A stretch of DNA of 59,870 bases from a virus. Numbering within the stretch: position 1 is the first letter of the stretch; every line of letters begins with the position of its first letter. The translations under genes were made by a program, and so were the position numbers. The notes under the pieces are model-generated. The model was not told where the DNA came from, made no database searches, and saw nothing but the letters and a program-made list of their open reading frames with translations. Positions 32,854-40,070 of this stretch are shown one piece after another. The stretch lies in the IMG/VR virus record IMGVR_UViG_3300042691_006466, positions 1 through 59,870 of that record. The stretch is one strand, 5' to 3'.

Positions 32854-33089
32854 GCTTGTCCCCTTGCTCGGATGGTGCTTGCAAGTAGATCAGCATCACA
32901 TCTGCGATGGTTAGATAAGCCAACTTTTTGAGCGCGTTCATCACACACCTTTGCACACGCCTCCCTCTCGTCAGCACGGACGAGTTCGGCAAAGCGTTCA
33001 AGACTGCCTTCAAACTCAAAATTGTGATAGCTCCCGTCAGCAGGGAATACTGCCCCAGCCTCCCGCGCCATTTCAACAACGTCTCTCAT
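32850..33089 (-). CDS. Small phage protein, MRDVVEMAREAG family
   Basis: 79 residues from the ATG at 33089 (GGAG upstream). It has MRDVVEMAREAGAVFP at the start and ERFAELVRADEREACAKVCD later, a helical pattern widely seen in small phage accessory proteins, ending in TIRARGQA. The role of that family is not known to me. Confidence 0.7.
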   Translation of the reverse strand: MRDVVEMAREAGAVFPADGSYHNFEFEGSLERFAELVRADEREACAKVCDERAQKVGLSNHRRCDADLLASTIRARGQA

Positions 33090-33193
33090 AAACAACTCCT
33101 CAGCGTCATCAGTGTCAACATGAATGCAATAAACGCCACAACGATCCAAAGGAGCTGGTCGTCAGCGGGCTCAGGTTTGTCTTCTTCGGTCAT
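33086..33193 (-). CDS. 35-residue single-pass membrane protein
   Basis: Acidic N-terminus (MTEEDKPEPADDQ) followed by one hydrophobic helix (LLWIVVAFIAFMLTLMTL) and a short RSCL end. Overlaps both neighbours by ATGA. Probably an inner-membrane peptide; function unknown. Confidence 0.6.
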   Translation of the reverse strand: MTEEDKPEPADDQLLWIVVAFIAFMLTLMTLRSCL

Positions 33194-33348
33194 TCTGCGT
33201 CCTCCAGTGATTCGTTAATTAGATGCTGCTTGACGATCTCAAGTACACCAATCACGGTGGACATGTAAAGCGACTCGTCATACTTGTGAACAACTTCCAG
33301 AAGTTCATCCACCAGCCCTTGGGCCAACGCGCCTTGATTTAAATTCAT
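33190..33348 (-). CDS. 52-residue helical protein
   Basis: Reads MNLNQGALAQGLVDELLEVV, a helix, then STVIGVLEIVKQHLI, another helix, and an acidic end. It could form a small two-helix bundle. It overlaps its neighbours by ATGA on both sides. No known family. Confidence 0.55.
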   Translation of the reverse strand: MNLNQGALAQGLVDELLEVVHKYDESLYMSTVIGVLEIVKQHLINESLEDAE

Positions 33349-33446
33349 TTGATGATCCTCCTAAACGCCCCGCACCGGGCGCAGTGGTACAAAGGTTGGC
33401 CCTCAACGGGCTCCCACCTGTGCTTGCATTCGTTCATGGTTTCCAT
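33345..33446 (-). CDS. 33-residue zinc-ribbon-like peptide, first gene of operon
   Basis: METMNECKHRW then YHCARCGAFRR gives C/H and CxxC ligand pairs for one zinc. GGAG lies eight bases before the ATG at 33446. It is the first cistron downstream of the leftward promoter at 33496-33524. Confidence 0.55.
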   Translation of the reverse strand: METMNECKHRWEPVEGQPLYHCARCGAFRRIIK

Positions 33447-33495
33447 GTGTTCTCCTGTGTTGCGGCAATCTCCACGCTTTGGTTGCCGTGACTGT

Positions 33496-33524
33496 AGTTT
33501 AGTGCAGATAAATAAATTTTGCAA
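33496..33524 (-). promoter_or_regulatory. Leftward promoter of the small-gene operon
   Basis: On the minus strand TTGCAA (33524-33519), 17-bp spacer, TAAACT (33501-33496). Its -35 is one of two palindromic TTGCAA sites lying back to back with the rightward promoter. Confidence 0.5.
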
Positions 33525-33531
33525 CAGGTTA

Positions 33532-33560
33532 TTGCAAAGAACTGCACAAGTGTGTATGAT
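33532..33560 (+). promoter_or_regulatory. Rightward promoter, probably giving a leaderless mRNA
   Basis: TTGCAA (33532-33537), 17-bp spacer, TATGAT (33555-33560). The start point is expected about 7 nt on, at the ATG of the next gene (33567). No ribosome site precedes that ATG. The TTGCAA-N7-TTGCAA pair (33519-33537) could be a shared operator. Confidence 0.6.
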
Positions 33561-33566
33561 CGAGTC

Positions 33567-34025
33567 ATGCGCAAACAAACACGAAGAAAAATATGGGATA
33601 CGAGCATCAATCCAATCATGCACGCCATGGTGGGGGCGTCCATAGTGGACGACGAAAGCCTAAACATCTTGCGCAAAAAAGAGAACGACAGCATGGCCGC
33701 ATTCAGGAACGGCTCCGCCACAAAGCAAGATTGGAACAACATCAATGCGGTGGTTTGTCTGGCTGAAAGTATGGCGGGTGCAAACATTGGACCTGAAGTG
33801 ATGGTGCCTTGCAAGATCGCTGAGATGCACTTGCTGGATGCGCAGGACAGGTTCAAGAGGCTTGGCAAGATGGGCTCGACGGCGCTTGGCCTTCAAAGCT
33901 TTCAAGACATCATTGAGTGGCACGAATTGCAGCGCACCTCGGTGGCCCGCAGCGTCTACGAAAAGCATCTCAAGCGGGTGACGGACATGATCCGAAGCAA
34001 GTCATCCAAGATCAAATTTTTATAG
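33567..34025 (+). CDS. Conserved-looking early phage protein (152 aa)
   Basis: I start at the ATG at 33567 (MRKQTRRKIWDTS), which coincides with the predicted transcription start; an upstream in-frame start would cover the promoter. Basic N-terminus, then a long helical body (LRKKENDSMAAFRNGSATKQ, IAEMHLLDAQDRFKRLGKMG) with the layout of a common phage family of unknown function. As first gene of the rightward replication operon it could be a regulator. Confidence 0.65.
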   Translation: MRKQTRRKIWDTSINPIMHAMVGASIVDDESLNILRKKENDSMAAFRNGSATKQDWNNINAVVCLAESMAGANIGPEVMVPCKIAEMHLLDAQDRFKRLGKMGSTALGLQSFQDIIEWHELQRTSVARSVYEKHLKRVTDMIRSKSSKIKFL

Positions 34026-34035
34026 GAGGTGCAAC

Positions 34036-34185
34036 ATGCACGAAGCGCGAAAGCAGTTTGAAGCGATCCTTTTAACCAAGGGCAAACGAGCCCCGGGTTG
34101 GGATGGCGAAAAGTACGACAACATCAACATCCAGACTTACTGGCGTTGGTTTCTTTTGGGGTGGACTATGAAGGAAAGCAAATGA
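34036..34185 (+). CDS. 49-residue Trp-rich protein
   Basis: Consensus ribosome site AGGAGGT ten bases upstream. Reads MHEARKQFEAILLTKGKRA, then IQTYWRWFLLGWTM, as in small phage proteins that bear a Trp-rich helix. The stop overlaps the next ATG (ATGA at 34182-34185). Function unknown. Confidence 0.6.
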   Translation: MHEARKQFEAILLTKGKRAPGWDGEKYDNINIQTYWRWFLLGWTMKESK

Positions 34186-35003
34186 ACAAGGTCATGAACA
34201 TTGGCGCTCTGGTGATGGACCAGCGCTTGCAGTCTAGGGTGGAGATAAGCGAAGAGGCCGTCTCAGATTACGCTGAAGCACTTCTCGGCGGGGCTGACTT
34301 CCCCCCGGTGCTTGTATATTTTGACAGCATCAACTATTACCTGACGGACGGCTACCATCGCGTGCTTGCTCACAAGCGTGCGGAGAAGGTGAGCATCTTG
34401 TGCGAAGTGGTTAACGGATCAATTACAGACGCCATCTTTCGCTCAACAGGTGTGAACACAGACCACGGCATGCGCCGCTCCTACGCTGATAAGCGCAAGG
34501 CTGTGATGACGCTGCTTGATGACTTTGCATGGCAGGGTATGAGTAACACTCAAATAGCCAAGCACTGCGGCGTATCCCCGTCATTTGTATCTGAGCTGCG
34601 TAAGGGTGCTGGCAAAGACACTGGCGACACGGTGAAGTACAAAACACCAAGCGGCAAGGTGATGGAGAAGAAGAAGGCACCGGGCCGAGCACCGAAGGAG
34701 CCAGAACTCAAGGGTCCCGAGATCACGCCACCGCAGGACGATCAGAACCAAGAGGCCATCGACATGCTGTTGGCTGAGAATGAAGAGCTGAAGGCGCGTG
34801 TAGCAGTTGTGGCTATGGATGCCTCACCAGAAGAAAAGCAAGCCGCCTCAAGCCTGATAGACGAGCTGCGTGAGGAGCTGCGCATTACCAAGATCGAGCT
34901 GGCGGCGGTCAAGCAAAGCCGGGATCAGTATCAATCAGAGAACTCACAACTCAAGAAGCAAGTGATGTCGATTCAGCGTCAACTCAAGAAGGAGCAAGCA
35001 TGA
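34182..35003 (+). CDS. ParB-like protein with HTH and coiled coil
   Basis: 273 residues. About 15-90 is a ParB/Srx-like domain (FPPVLVYFDSINYYLTDGYH, RVLAHKRA, with DGYHR as the phosphate/nucleotide-contact motif). A helix-turn-helix follows near 110-140 (MSNTQIAKHCGVSPSFVSEL). The C-terminus is a long coiled coil, probably for dimerisation. It may act as an origin or transcription factor for the replication genes that follow rather than in partition. ATGA coupling at both ends. Confidence 0.8.
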   Translation: MNKVMNIGALVMDQRLQSRVEISEEAVSDYAEALLGGADFPPVLVYFDSINYYLTDGYHRVLAHKRAEKVSILCEVVNGSITDAIFRSTGVNTDHGMRRSYADKRKAVMTLLDDFAWQGMSNTQIAKHCGVSPSFVSELRKGAGKDTGDTVKYKTPSGKVMEKKKAPGRAPKEPELKGPEITPPQDDQNQEAIDMLLAENEELKARVAVVAMDASPEEKQAASSLIDELREELRITKIELAAVKQSRDQYQSENSQLKKQVMSIQRQLKKEQA

Positions 35004-35302
35004 AAACCGTAACCGCCAAAGCATGGATCACAAGACCAGAATGGGCTGACGAGAGCGATCTCGAAGACCCATCAAGACTCACTTACACCAGCATGGATAT
35101 GGATATGAAAACCGCAGGCTGGCTTGAAGTCGGCACAGCGGAAATCACACTCACATCCACCATGACCAAGAAGGACTTGGTGCTCAGCATGGTGCAGACG
35201 CAAGAGGCCAAGATCAAAAAGATTCAAGCCGATGCAGAGAACGAGATCAACAACCTCAAGCGCAAGATCATGGAGCTTCAGGCCCTGACATACGAGGCTT
35301 GA
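35000..35302 (+). CDS. Small protein between ParB-like gene and helicase
   Basis: 100 residues: beta-rich N-terminal 50 (AKAWITRPEWADESDLEDPS, GWLEVGTAEITLT) and a C-terminal coiled coil (EAKIKKIQADAENEINNLKR). Coupled by ATGA to the ParB-like gene. A helicase or ParB accessory role is inference from position. Confidence 0.6.
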   Translation: MKTVTAKAWITRPEWADESDLEDPSRLTYTSMDMDMKTAGWLEVGTAEITLTSTMTKKDLVLSMVQTQEAKIKKIQADAENEINNLKRKIMELQALTYEA

Positions 35303-35349
35303 TCATTGCCCAAGCCAGCGGGCATGTGTGCTGGCAGTTGGAGAAACAA

Positions 35350-36816
35350 ATGGCTTTGGAATTACGAGGGTATCAGAACGATACTTTGGATGGATTAAGA
35401 AAAGGTTTTGCCGCTGGGTATAGGGCTCAAATGCTTTATAGCCCGACTGGTGGTGGGAAAACTGAAATGGCAATTGCGCTGCTTGATGCAACGCACAAGA
35501 AGGGTAACCGCGCAGCGATGATCTTGGACCGCATCATCTTGTGCGACCAGACAAGCCAGCGCTTGGAGAAGTACAAGATCGAGCACGGCGTGCTTCAGTC
35601 TGGCCACTGGCGGTACAGGCCATACGAACACATTCAGGTGTGCTCGGCTCAGACGCTCGAGAAGCGCGGCTCCTTTCCCGGCCTCACGCTGATGATCGTT
35701 GATGAGGCGCACGCTATGCGCAGGCAGACCATCGAGTTCATCAAGAACAACCCGGACATCAAGGTCATTGGCCTGTCTGCCTCGCCATTCACAAAGGGGT
35801 TGGGTAACGTGTACGAGAACGTTGTCAGCACGGTCACAACCAAGGAGCTGGTCGATCAGAAAGTGCTGTGCCCGCTGCGCGTGTTCGTTGCCAAAGAGAT
35901 CGACATGACCGGAGCCAAGAAGGTTGCGGGCGAGTGGAGTCAGGCCGAGTCAACAAAGCGCGGCATGCAGATCACTGGCGACATCGTGTCCGAGTGGATT
36001 AAGAAGACGCACGAGATATTTGGCCGGCCACGCAAGACCATCATCTTCTGCTCTGGCGTGGAGCACGGCGCAGACCTGTCGAAGAAGTTTGCCGAGCAGG
36101 GCTACAACTTCATCAGCATCTCATACAAGGATGATGACGAGTTCAAGCGCGATGTGATCGAGGACTTCAGCAAGCCGGACACGGAGATTCACGGCCTGAT
36201 CGCTACTGATATCTTAACCAAGGGCTTTGACGTTCCTGACGTGATGATCGGCGTGAGTGCAAGGCCGTTCAGCAAGTCACTGTCGTCTCACGTCCAGCAG
36301 ATGGGCCGAGTGATGCGCGGTTGCGCCGACAAAGAGTTTGCAGTGTGGCTGGATCATGCAGGCAACTACGTCAGGTTCCAAGAGGACTGGGAAGAGATTT
36401 ACAGCAACGGCGTACACGAGCTGGATGACGCCCGCGAGAAGACCAAGAAGGAGAAGACCGACAAGGAAAAGGAAGCAGCCAAATGCCCCAAGTGCGGCCA
36501 CCTGTGGGCTGGCGGGTCAGACACTTGCATCCACTGCGGCTACACCCGCGAGAAGCGCAGCATGGTGGAGTCGGTGCCCGGAGAAATGGAGGAGCTGAAA
36601 CAAGCGGCCTCTCGGGAAAGCAAGCAAGATTGGTACAGCATGTGCCAGTACATGGTCAAGTACCACGGCTGGAGCGCAGGAAGAGCGGCACATACCTACA
36701 AAGACAAGTTCGGAGTCTGGCCCAAGAATCTGGCGGAAACGCCGAAAACCCCGAGCGTAGAGTTCAACAGGGCAGTGAAGGCTGCACTCATCCGTTACTT
36801 GAAGGGAAAAAGGTAA
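35350..36816 (+). CDS. SF2 DNA helicase with zinc ribbon
   Basis: 488 residues from the ATG at 35350 (GGAG upstream). Motif I SPTGGGKT (S31-T38), motif II VDEAH (D118-H121), motif III LSASP, and motif VI QMGRVMRG define a DEAH-type superfamily 2 helicase, similar in layout to phage UvsW/RadD-like enzymes. A CPKCGHLW...CIHCGYT zinc ribbon lies near 380-400, and a C-terminal helical part follows. Likely unwinds or remodels branched DNA at forks. TAATG overlap couples it to the next gene. Confidence 0.88.
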   Translation: MALELRGYQNDTLDGLRKGFAAGYRAQMLYSPTGGGKTEMAIALLDATHKKGNRAAMILDRIILCDQTSQRLEKYKIEHGVLQSGHWRYRPYEHIQVCSAQTLEKRGSFPGLTLMIVDEAHAMRRQTIEFIKNNPDIKVIGLSASPFTKGLGNVYENVVSTVTTKELVDQKVLCPLRVFVAKEIDMTGAKKVAGEWSQAESTKRGMQITGDIVSEWIKKTHEIFGRPRKTIIFCSGVEHGADLSKKFAEQGYNFISISYKDDDEFKRDVIEDFSKPDTEIHGLIATDILTKGFDVPDVMIGVSARPFSKSLSSHVQQMGRVMRGCADKEFAVWLDHAGNYVRFQEDWEEIYSNGVHELDDAREKTKKEKTDKEKEAAKCPKCGHLWAGGSDTCIHCGYTREKRSMVESVPGEMEELKQAASRESKQDWYSMCQYMVKYHGWSAGRAAHTYKDKFGVWPKNLAETPKTPSVEFNRAVKAALIRYLKGKR

Positions 36817-36851
36817 TGCACCTGCTTGACTTTTGCCGCCTGCACGGCGTG
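36816..36851 (+). repeat. Duplicated primase gene start (copy at HNH gene)
   Basis: 36816-36851 matches 37466-37501 at 27 of 36 positions, including an unbroken 14-bp core. The second copy is the real primase start. Confidence 0.75.
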
Positions 36852-37466
36852 AGAAATTCACTTGCAGAATCACGCAAAACTTTCTATGATCTCGGCATGA
36901 AAACTACAAAATCATCCCCAGAAAAACTCCAGAAGGAGCGCGAGAGGTATCAGCAAAAGAAGGACCACATCACGCAAATTACTGCCGAGTATCGCGCCGC
37001 AAACAGAGAGGCCCTCAGGCTGAAGGCCATCGAGTACAGAAAAGAAAATGTCGAGAAAATTAAAGAGAGGCGCAGGCTTCAGTATCTGGAGAAAAAGGAC
37101 CATATAAACAAAAAAAACTCCGAGTACCACCAGCAAAACAGAGAGAAGATGCTGGCGGCAAATAAAAAATGGATGTCTGAAAACAAAGAGAAGGTTCGCG
37201 CCATAAAAGCCAACAGGGAGAGACGTCTTGCTGGCGGAAAACTTTCAACAGACATCGTGGAGAGATTGCTCAAGCTGCAAAAGGGTCGGTGCGCTTGCTG
37301 TGGTGCCAATCTTGATGCTGGCTATCACATTGATCACATCATGCCTGTGTCAAGGGGTGGCAAAAACGAAGACAGCAACATCCAGTTGCTCACCCCGACT
37401 TGCAACCTCAAAAAGAAAAACCTCGATCCAATTGATTGGGCCCAGAAAAATGGGAGGCTTTTGTAA
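36816..37466 (+). CDS. HNH homing-type endonuclease with captured primase start
   Basis: 216 residues if translation starts at 36816, where TAATG links it to the helicase; an in-frame ATG at 36897 gives 189. Its first 12 residues (MHLLDFCRLHGV) copy the start of the downstream primase (MHFIDFCRAHGI). The middle is very Lys/Glu-rich and helical, with a repeated YRxxNRE pattern. The C-terminal nuclease is CACCGANLD, HIDHIMPVSRGG, NIQLLTPTCNLKK. Almost certainly an inserted selfish gene. Confidence 0.82.
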   Translation: MHLLDFCRLHGVRNSLAESRKTFYDLGMKTTKSSPEKLQKERERYQQKKDHITQITAEYRAANREALRLKAIEYRKENVEKIKERRRLQYLEKKDHINKKNSEYHQQNREKMLAANKKWMSENKEKVRAIKANRERRLAGGKLSTDIVERLLKLQKGRCACCGANLDAGYHIDHIMPVSRGGKNEDSNIQLLTPTCNLKKKNLDPIDWAQKNGRLL

Positions 37467-38293
37467 TGCACTTCATTGACTTTTGCCGCGCCCACGGAAT
37501 CCTGATCGACCGTGAGCCCCCCATCGGGGTGTGGAAACGCTATCCCACGGAGGACAAGAGGCACCATCGTAACGGCGCAGTCAAGTGGCTTGGTGATGTG
37601 GGCTACGTCCAAAACCACGCCACCCAAACGGAAATTTCAGTTTGGCACGCCGAAGGCGACTCTGCGATGGACCCGAACAAGGCGCGCAAATTGGTGGAGG
37701 CTGCTCACCGCGACATCCGCGACAAACAGGAGAAGGCGGCTCAAAAGGCTGGCTTCATCCTCCACCAGTGCCAGATCGGCTACCACCCCTACCTCAAGAG
37801 CAAGGGCTTCGAGGAGGAGCAGGGCAACGTCTGGAAGCACGAGAATGAGCTGCTGCTGGTCATCCCCATGCGGGTTGGCCATCGGCTGGTCGGCTGCCAG
37901 ATCATCAATGAAGAGGGCGGCAAGAAGTTTCTCTTCGGCCAGCGCACGAGCGAGGCGGCGTTCACCTTCGACAATCACGGGCCTCATATCCTGTGTGAGG
38001 GGTACGCCACGGCACTCTCGGTCAAGGCCGCCATGAAGGCATTGAAGCGGCGCTACACCTTACACGTTTGCTTTTCGGCGGGCAACATGAAGAAGGTGGC
38101 GGCCACTTTGCCGGGTGGGTTTGTTATTGCAGACCACGACCTCTCGCGCACCGGTCAGAACACTGCGGAGGCCATCGGTTGGCCGTACTTTATGAGCGAA
38201 GCGGTCGGCGACTTTAACGACCTGCACCAATCAATTGGCCTGTTCAAATGCTCACAGGCACTCGACAAGATATTTCGCAAGGAGAAGGCATGA
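37466..38293 (+). CDS. Toprim-domain DNA primase
   Basis: 275 residues from the ATG in TAATG at 37466. No N-terminal zinc finger is visible, so it is a short primase form. The Toprim domain lies near 170-250: E178 in ILCEGYATALS and D223/D225 in VIADHDLSRTG are the metal-binding residues. The N-terminal 110 residues include GVWKRYPTEDKRHHRNGAVK. With the helicase upstream it would prime phage DNA synthesis by host polymerase. Stop overlaps the next ATG. Confidence 0.85.
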   Translation: MHFIDFCRAHGILIDREPPIGVWKRYPTEDKRHHRNGAVKWLGDVGYVQNHATQTEISVWHAEGDSAMDPNKARKLVEAAHRDIRDKQEKAAQKAGFILHQCQIGYHPYLKSKGFEEEQGNVWKHENELLLVIPMRVGHRLVGCQIINEEGGKKFLFGQRTSEAAFTFDNHGPHILCEGYATALSVKAAMKALKRRYTLHVCFSAGNMKKVAATLPGGFVIADHDLSRTGQNTAEAIGWPYFMSEAVGDFNDLHQSIGLFKCSQALDKIFRKEKA

Positions 38294-38625
38294 CAATGAA
38301 GAAAACCGTAGCTGTACTTGCTGAGCTATTCAAAGGCCCATCTACCCGGCTCGATCTAGCCCAGAAGACAGACTCAAACCCCAAGGCTGTTGGGCGCATG
38401 CTCAACGAGATGAAGGCCCACAAAATGATTTACGTCATCGGCTACACGGTCGAGAGTGACGGGCGAAACAGGCTCAAGCTGTATTCACTGGGGGATGGGG
38501 AGGATGCGCCACCTGTGCGCGTGAGAACGCAAGAGGAGAGAAGCCGCAAAAGCTACTTCAAAAAGAAAGAGATGGCCTACACCCCAAAAACCGCGTTTGC
38601 CGGTGGCGTGGCGCCGTGGCAGTGA
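38290..38625 (+). CDS. Winged-helix-like DNA-binding protein
   Basis: 111 residues. KTVAVLAELFKGPSTRLDLA and NPKAVGRMLNEMKAHKMIYV form the helix-turn-helix and wing of a small winged-helix domain, followed by a basic tail (RSRKSYFKKKEMAY). Last gene of the rightward replication operon. A transcriptional or replication-control role is probable but untested. Confidence 0.72.
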   Translation: MTMKKTVAVLAELFKGPSTRLDLAQKTDSNPKAVGRMLNEMKAHKMIYVIGYTVESDGRNRLKLYSLGDGEDAPPVRVRTQEERSRKSYFKKKEMAYTPKTAFAGGVAPWQ

Positions 38626-38841
38626 TCACTGGTAGTTGTCGCAGTGTGTCAGGGGTTGGACAGCTAGGCGCTCGGGGTGGGCTTGGGCTGCCAGCTCCAA
38701 CTTCTGCATGATTTCAAACCCAATGTCCAGCACATTGGGGCCGTGGCCCACCCACTCCGCAAGGGCAGACACACGGCCATCGGGACCCTCAATCAAATGG
38801 ATGCTGAACAGGCTTTGTTGGTTCTTGGACAGATATGACAC
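38626..38841 (-). CDS. Small protein, GTG start
   Basis: 71 residues from the GTG at 38841 with AAGGAAA upstream. Beta-rich (SLFSIHLIEGPDGRVSALAE) then helical, with ELAAQAHPERLAVQP near the end. Its end abuts the converging winged-helix gene. It overlaps the next gene by 53 bp, so one of the two starts may be mis-set. Function unknown. Confidence 0.5.
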   Translation of the reverse strand: MSYLSKNQQSLFSIHLIEGPDGRVSALAEWVGHGPNVLDIGFEIMQKLELAAQAHPERLAVQPLTHCDNYQ

Positions 38842-38977
38842 GAGTTTCCTTTAGGTCTCGATCATCATAGTCCAAAGCCATGTCAGTAACTTTCCTGAGT
38901 GCGTCTATGCGGCTATCTGCCTCGAGGTCAAGCTGAAAGCGCACGGTGCGCTCGATGGTCAGGCGGTAGGTTGGCAT
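38789..38977 (-). CDS. Small alpha/beta protein
   Basis: 62 residues from the ATG at 38977. Alternating strand pattern TYRLTIERTVRFQLDLEADS, a helix (RIDALRKVTDMALDYDDRD), then ETRVISVQE: a small ferredoxin-like pattern. Common type of small phage protein. Overlaps the previous gene by 53 bp. Confidence 0.55.
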   Translation of the reverse strand: MPTYRLTIERTVRFQLDLEADSRIDALRKVTDMALDYDDRDLKETRVISVQEPTKPVQHPFD

Positions 38978-38979
38978 GG

Positions 38980-39078
38980 TTACTCCAGATACAGGAACAC
39001 AGCCAAGAAGATGGCCAACAGTAAAAAGATCACGCGCTCGGCTTTGTCGCTGATCAGCTCGACGTTTTTGTGTTTCAT
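38980..39078 (-). CDS. 32-residue membrane peptide
   Basis: MKHKNVELISDKAERV then a hydrophobic helix VIFLLLAIFLAVFLYL. Overlaps the upstream gene as ATGA. Predicted one-pass inner-membrane peptide; function unknown. Confidence 0.55.
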   Translation of the reverse strand: MKHKNVELISDKAERVIFLLLAIFLAVFLYLE

Positions 39079-39257
39079 GCTTGCTTCCTTTCGATAAGTA
39101 TTTCCGCAGCCACTCTGCAAGACGCAATGGTCTGCTCGGCGGCGTCTTTTTCAAGAGCATGAATCAGCCTTGTGGCGTCCATCATGGCTTGGTGTGTGGT
39201 TGCCTTCGCGCCTGCGATGTGCGCAAGCGTAAGGGGGTGGTTTAAATTTGGCAGCAT
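39075..39257 (-). CDS. 60-residue helical protein
   Basis: Start MLPNLNHPLTLAHIAGAKAT, then two helices (TRLIHALEKDAAEQ, SCRVAAEILIERKQA). Its GGAG-ATGCTGCCAAATTT start occurs again 39 bp upstream as part of a short repeat. Function unknown. Confidence 0.6.
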   Translation of the reverse strand: MLPNLNHPLTLAHIAGAKATTHQAMMDATRLIHALEKDAAEQTIASCRVAAEILIERKQA

Positions 39258-39361
39258 CTCCGAAAGCTCCTATGGGTTGAAAAATTTGGCAGCATCTCCG
39301 CAAGCCAAAAGGTCGTGGTCGCGCATCAGTTCATGCCTCGACGCGGGTGCGGCAGCATCTC
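39247..39361 (-). repeat. Three copies of a GGCAGCATCTCCG start-site repeat
   Basis: The 13-bp sequence occurs at about 39250, 39289 and 39349. Read leftward it is CGGAGATGCTGCC: ribosome site plus ATG-CTG-CC. Only the copy at 39257 starts a recognised gene; the others sit inside a short ORF and a gene end. Suggests local duplication of a translation start. Confidence 0.6.
39270..39326 (-). CDS. Possible 18-residue peptide
   Basis: MRDHDLLACGDAAKFFNP. The ATG overlaps the stop of the preceding gene (TGATG), so ribosomes can re-initiate there, and the next gene has its own ribosome site after its end. May be a genuine micropeptide or a trace of duplicated starts. Confidence 0.35.
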   Translation of the reverse strand: MRDHDLLACGDAAKFFNP

Positions 39362-39487
39362 CGACAGGTAGGCGTCCACGTCCTGCCGGATTTCTGCCAG
39401 CGTGCCCCATCGAGCACGCCCGGGAAAGTCCACCCTCCAATCTTGGAAGGTGCGGCCTCGTATTAGGGTAAACCCTTTGTAAGTCAT
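39326..39487 (-). CDS. 53-residue phage protein
   Basis: Reads MTYKGFTLIRGRTFQDWRVD, then WGTLAEIRQDVDAYL, a basic start and an amphipathic helix. The pattern 'YKGF.I..' with a later helix is frequent in small phage proteins of unknown role. It overlaps its upstream neighbour by ATGA. Confidence 0.55.
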   Translation of the reverse strand: MTYKGFTLIRGRTFQDWRVDFPGRARWGTLAEIRQDVDAYLSEMLPHPRRGMN

Positions 39488-39666
39488 GCCTTGCGGGCCT
39501 CTTGCCTGCCTCGCTCGATTAGGTGGCGGGCCTCGGTCTGGTCGTGCGGCTTTTCGGCCTCGAGCATGATGCGGATTGTCTGGCTGGCTGCTGCCACTTG
39601 GGCGGGCGTGCTGGCGCGTTCGTATCGGTGACCGGCGGTTATGTATGCAGCTTCGGTGTGCGTCAT
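39484..39666 (-). CDS. 60-residue helical protein
   Basis: From the ATG at 39666: MTHTEAAYITAGHRYERAST, then PAQVAAASQTIRIMLEAEK, RHLIERGRQEARKA. Helical and basic. Member of the compact leftward small-gene array, with ATGA overlaps on both sides. Function unknown. Confidence 0.6.
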   Translation of the reverse strand: MTHTEAAYITAGHRYERASTPAQVAAASQTIRIMLEAEKPHDQTEARHLIERGRQEARKA

Positions 39667-39842
39667 TGTTGGGGTTCCTTGTATGGTGTCCAGTTGGAAT
39701 ATGCGCGGGCCTCGTGGCCGTGCTGGCGGCATCGGTCGCAAAATGTCGAGCTGTACCCGTTGGGTTTGGTGGCTTGCCATTGGGCGGGTTTTCCGCATTC
39801 GTGGCCGTACGTGCCCGGCTCGGCGTTGGTGCATCGTTTCAT
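39663..39842 (-). CDS. Zinc-binding small protein
   Basis: 59 residues from the ATG at 39842: MKRCTNAEPGTYGHECGKPA, then FCDRCRQHGHEAR. Five Cys and several His can hold one or two zinc ions, like small zinc-ribbon proteins. Overlaps neighbours by ATGA. Function unknown. Confidence 0.6.
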   Translation of the reverse strand: MKRCTNAEPGTYGHECGKPAQWQATKPNGYSSTFCDRCRQHGHEARAYSNWTPYKEPQQ

Positions 39843-40000
39843 GCTTTGACCTTTTCGGGGTGCATTATTAGGCCCTTCAAATAGGGGATGCTGCGGCCTG
39901 TCATGTTCGACAATTCGCGGAGGGTCAGATTTAAATGGCTGTCGTAATACTCGACAATCTCGGCGGGCGTGCTGTTGTAGTTTGGCTGCTGGTCTTCCAT
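39839..40000 (-). CDS. Small HTH-like protein
   Basis: 53 residues from the ATG at 40000, with GGAGCC upstream. TPAEIVEYYDSHLNLTLREL and SNMTGRSIPYLKGLIM look like the helix-turn-helix of a small DNA-binding protein. Could be a regulator of the array, but it is very short. Confidence 0.55.
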   Translation of the reverse strand: MEDQQPNYNSTPAEIVEYYDSHLNLTLRELSNMTGRSIPYLKGLIMHPEKVKA

Positions 40001-40070
40001 GTTTTTGGCTCCTGTGGTCGGGCGACAATACCCGCTCATGCCCCCTGTCACGGGGCAGGCGCTGGCGCTG
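40001..40070 (-). other. Inter-gene hairpin region
   Basis: A 70-bp gap between the HTH-like gene and the cysteine-rich gene. Read leftward it holds GCCCC-GTGACA-GGGGGC, a GC-rich hairpin with no U-run, so a weak or processing site rather than an intrinsic terminator. Confidence 0.4.

Noticed and set aside
35299-35349. Upstream TTG start for the helicase
   Set aside because: It lacks a ribosome site and adds a non-conserved stretch; the ATG at 35350 has GGAG and begins with the usual LRGYQ segment.
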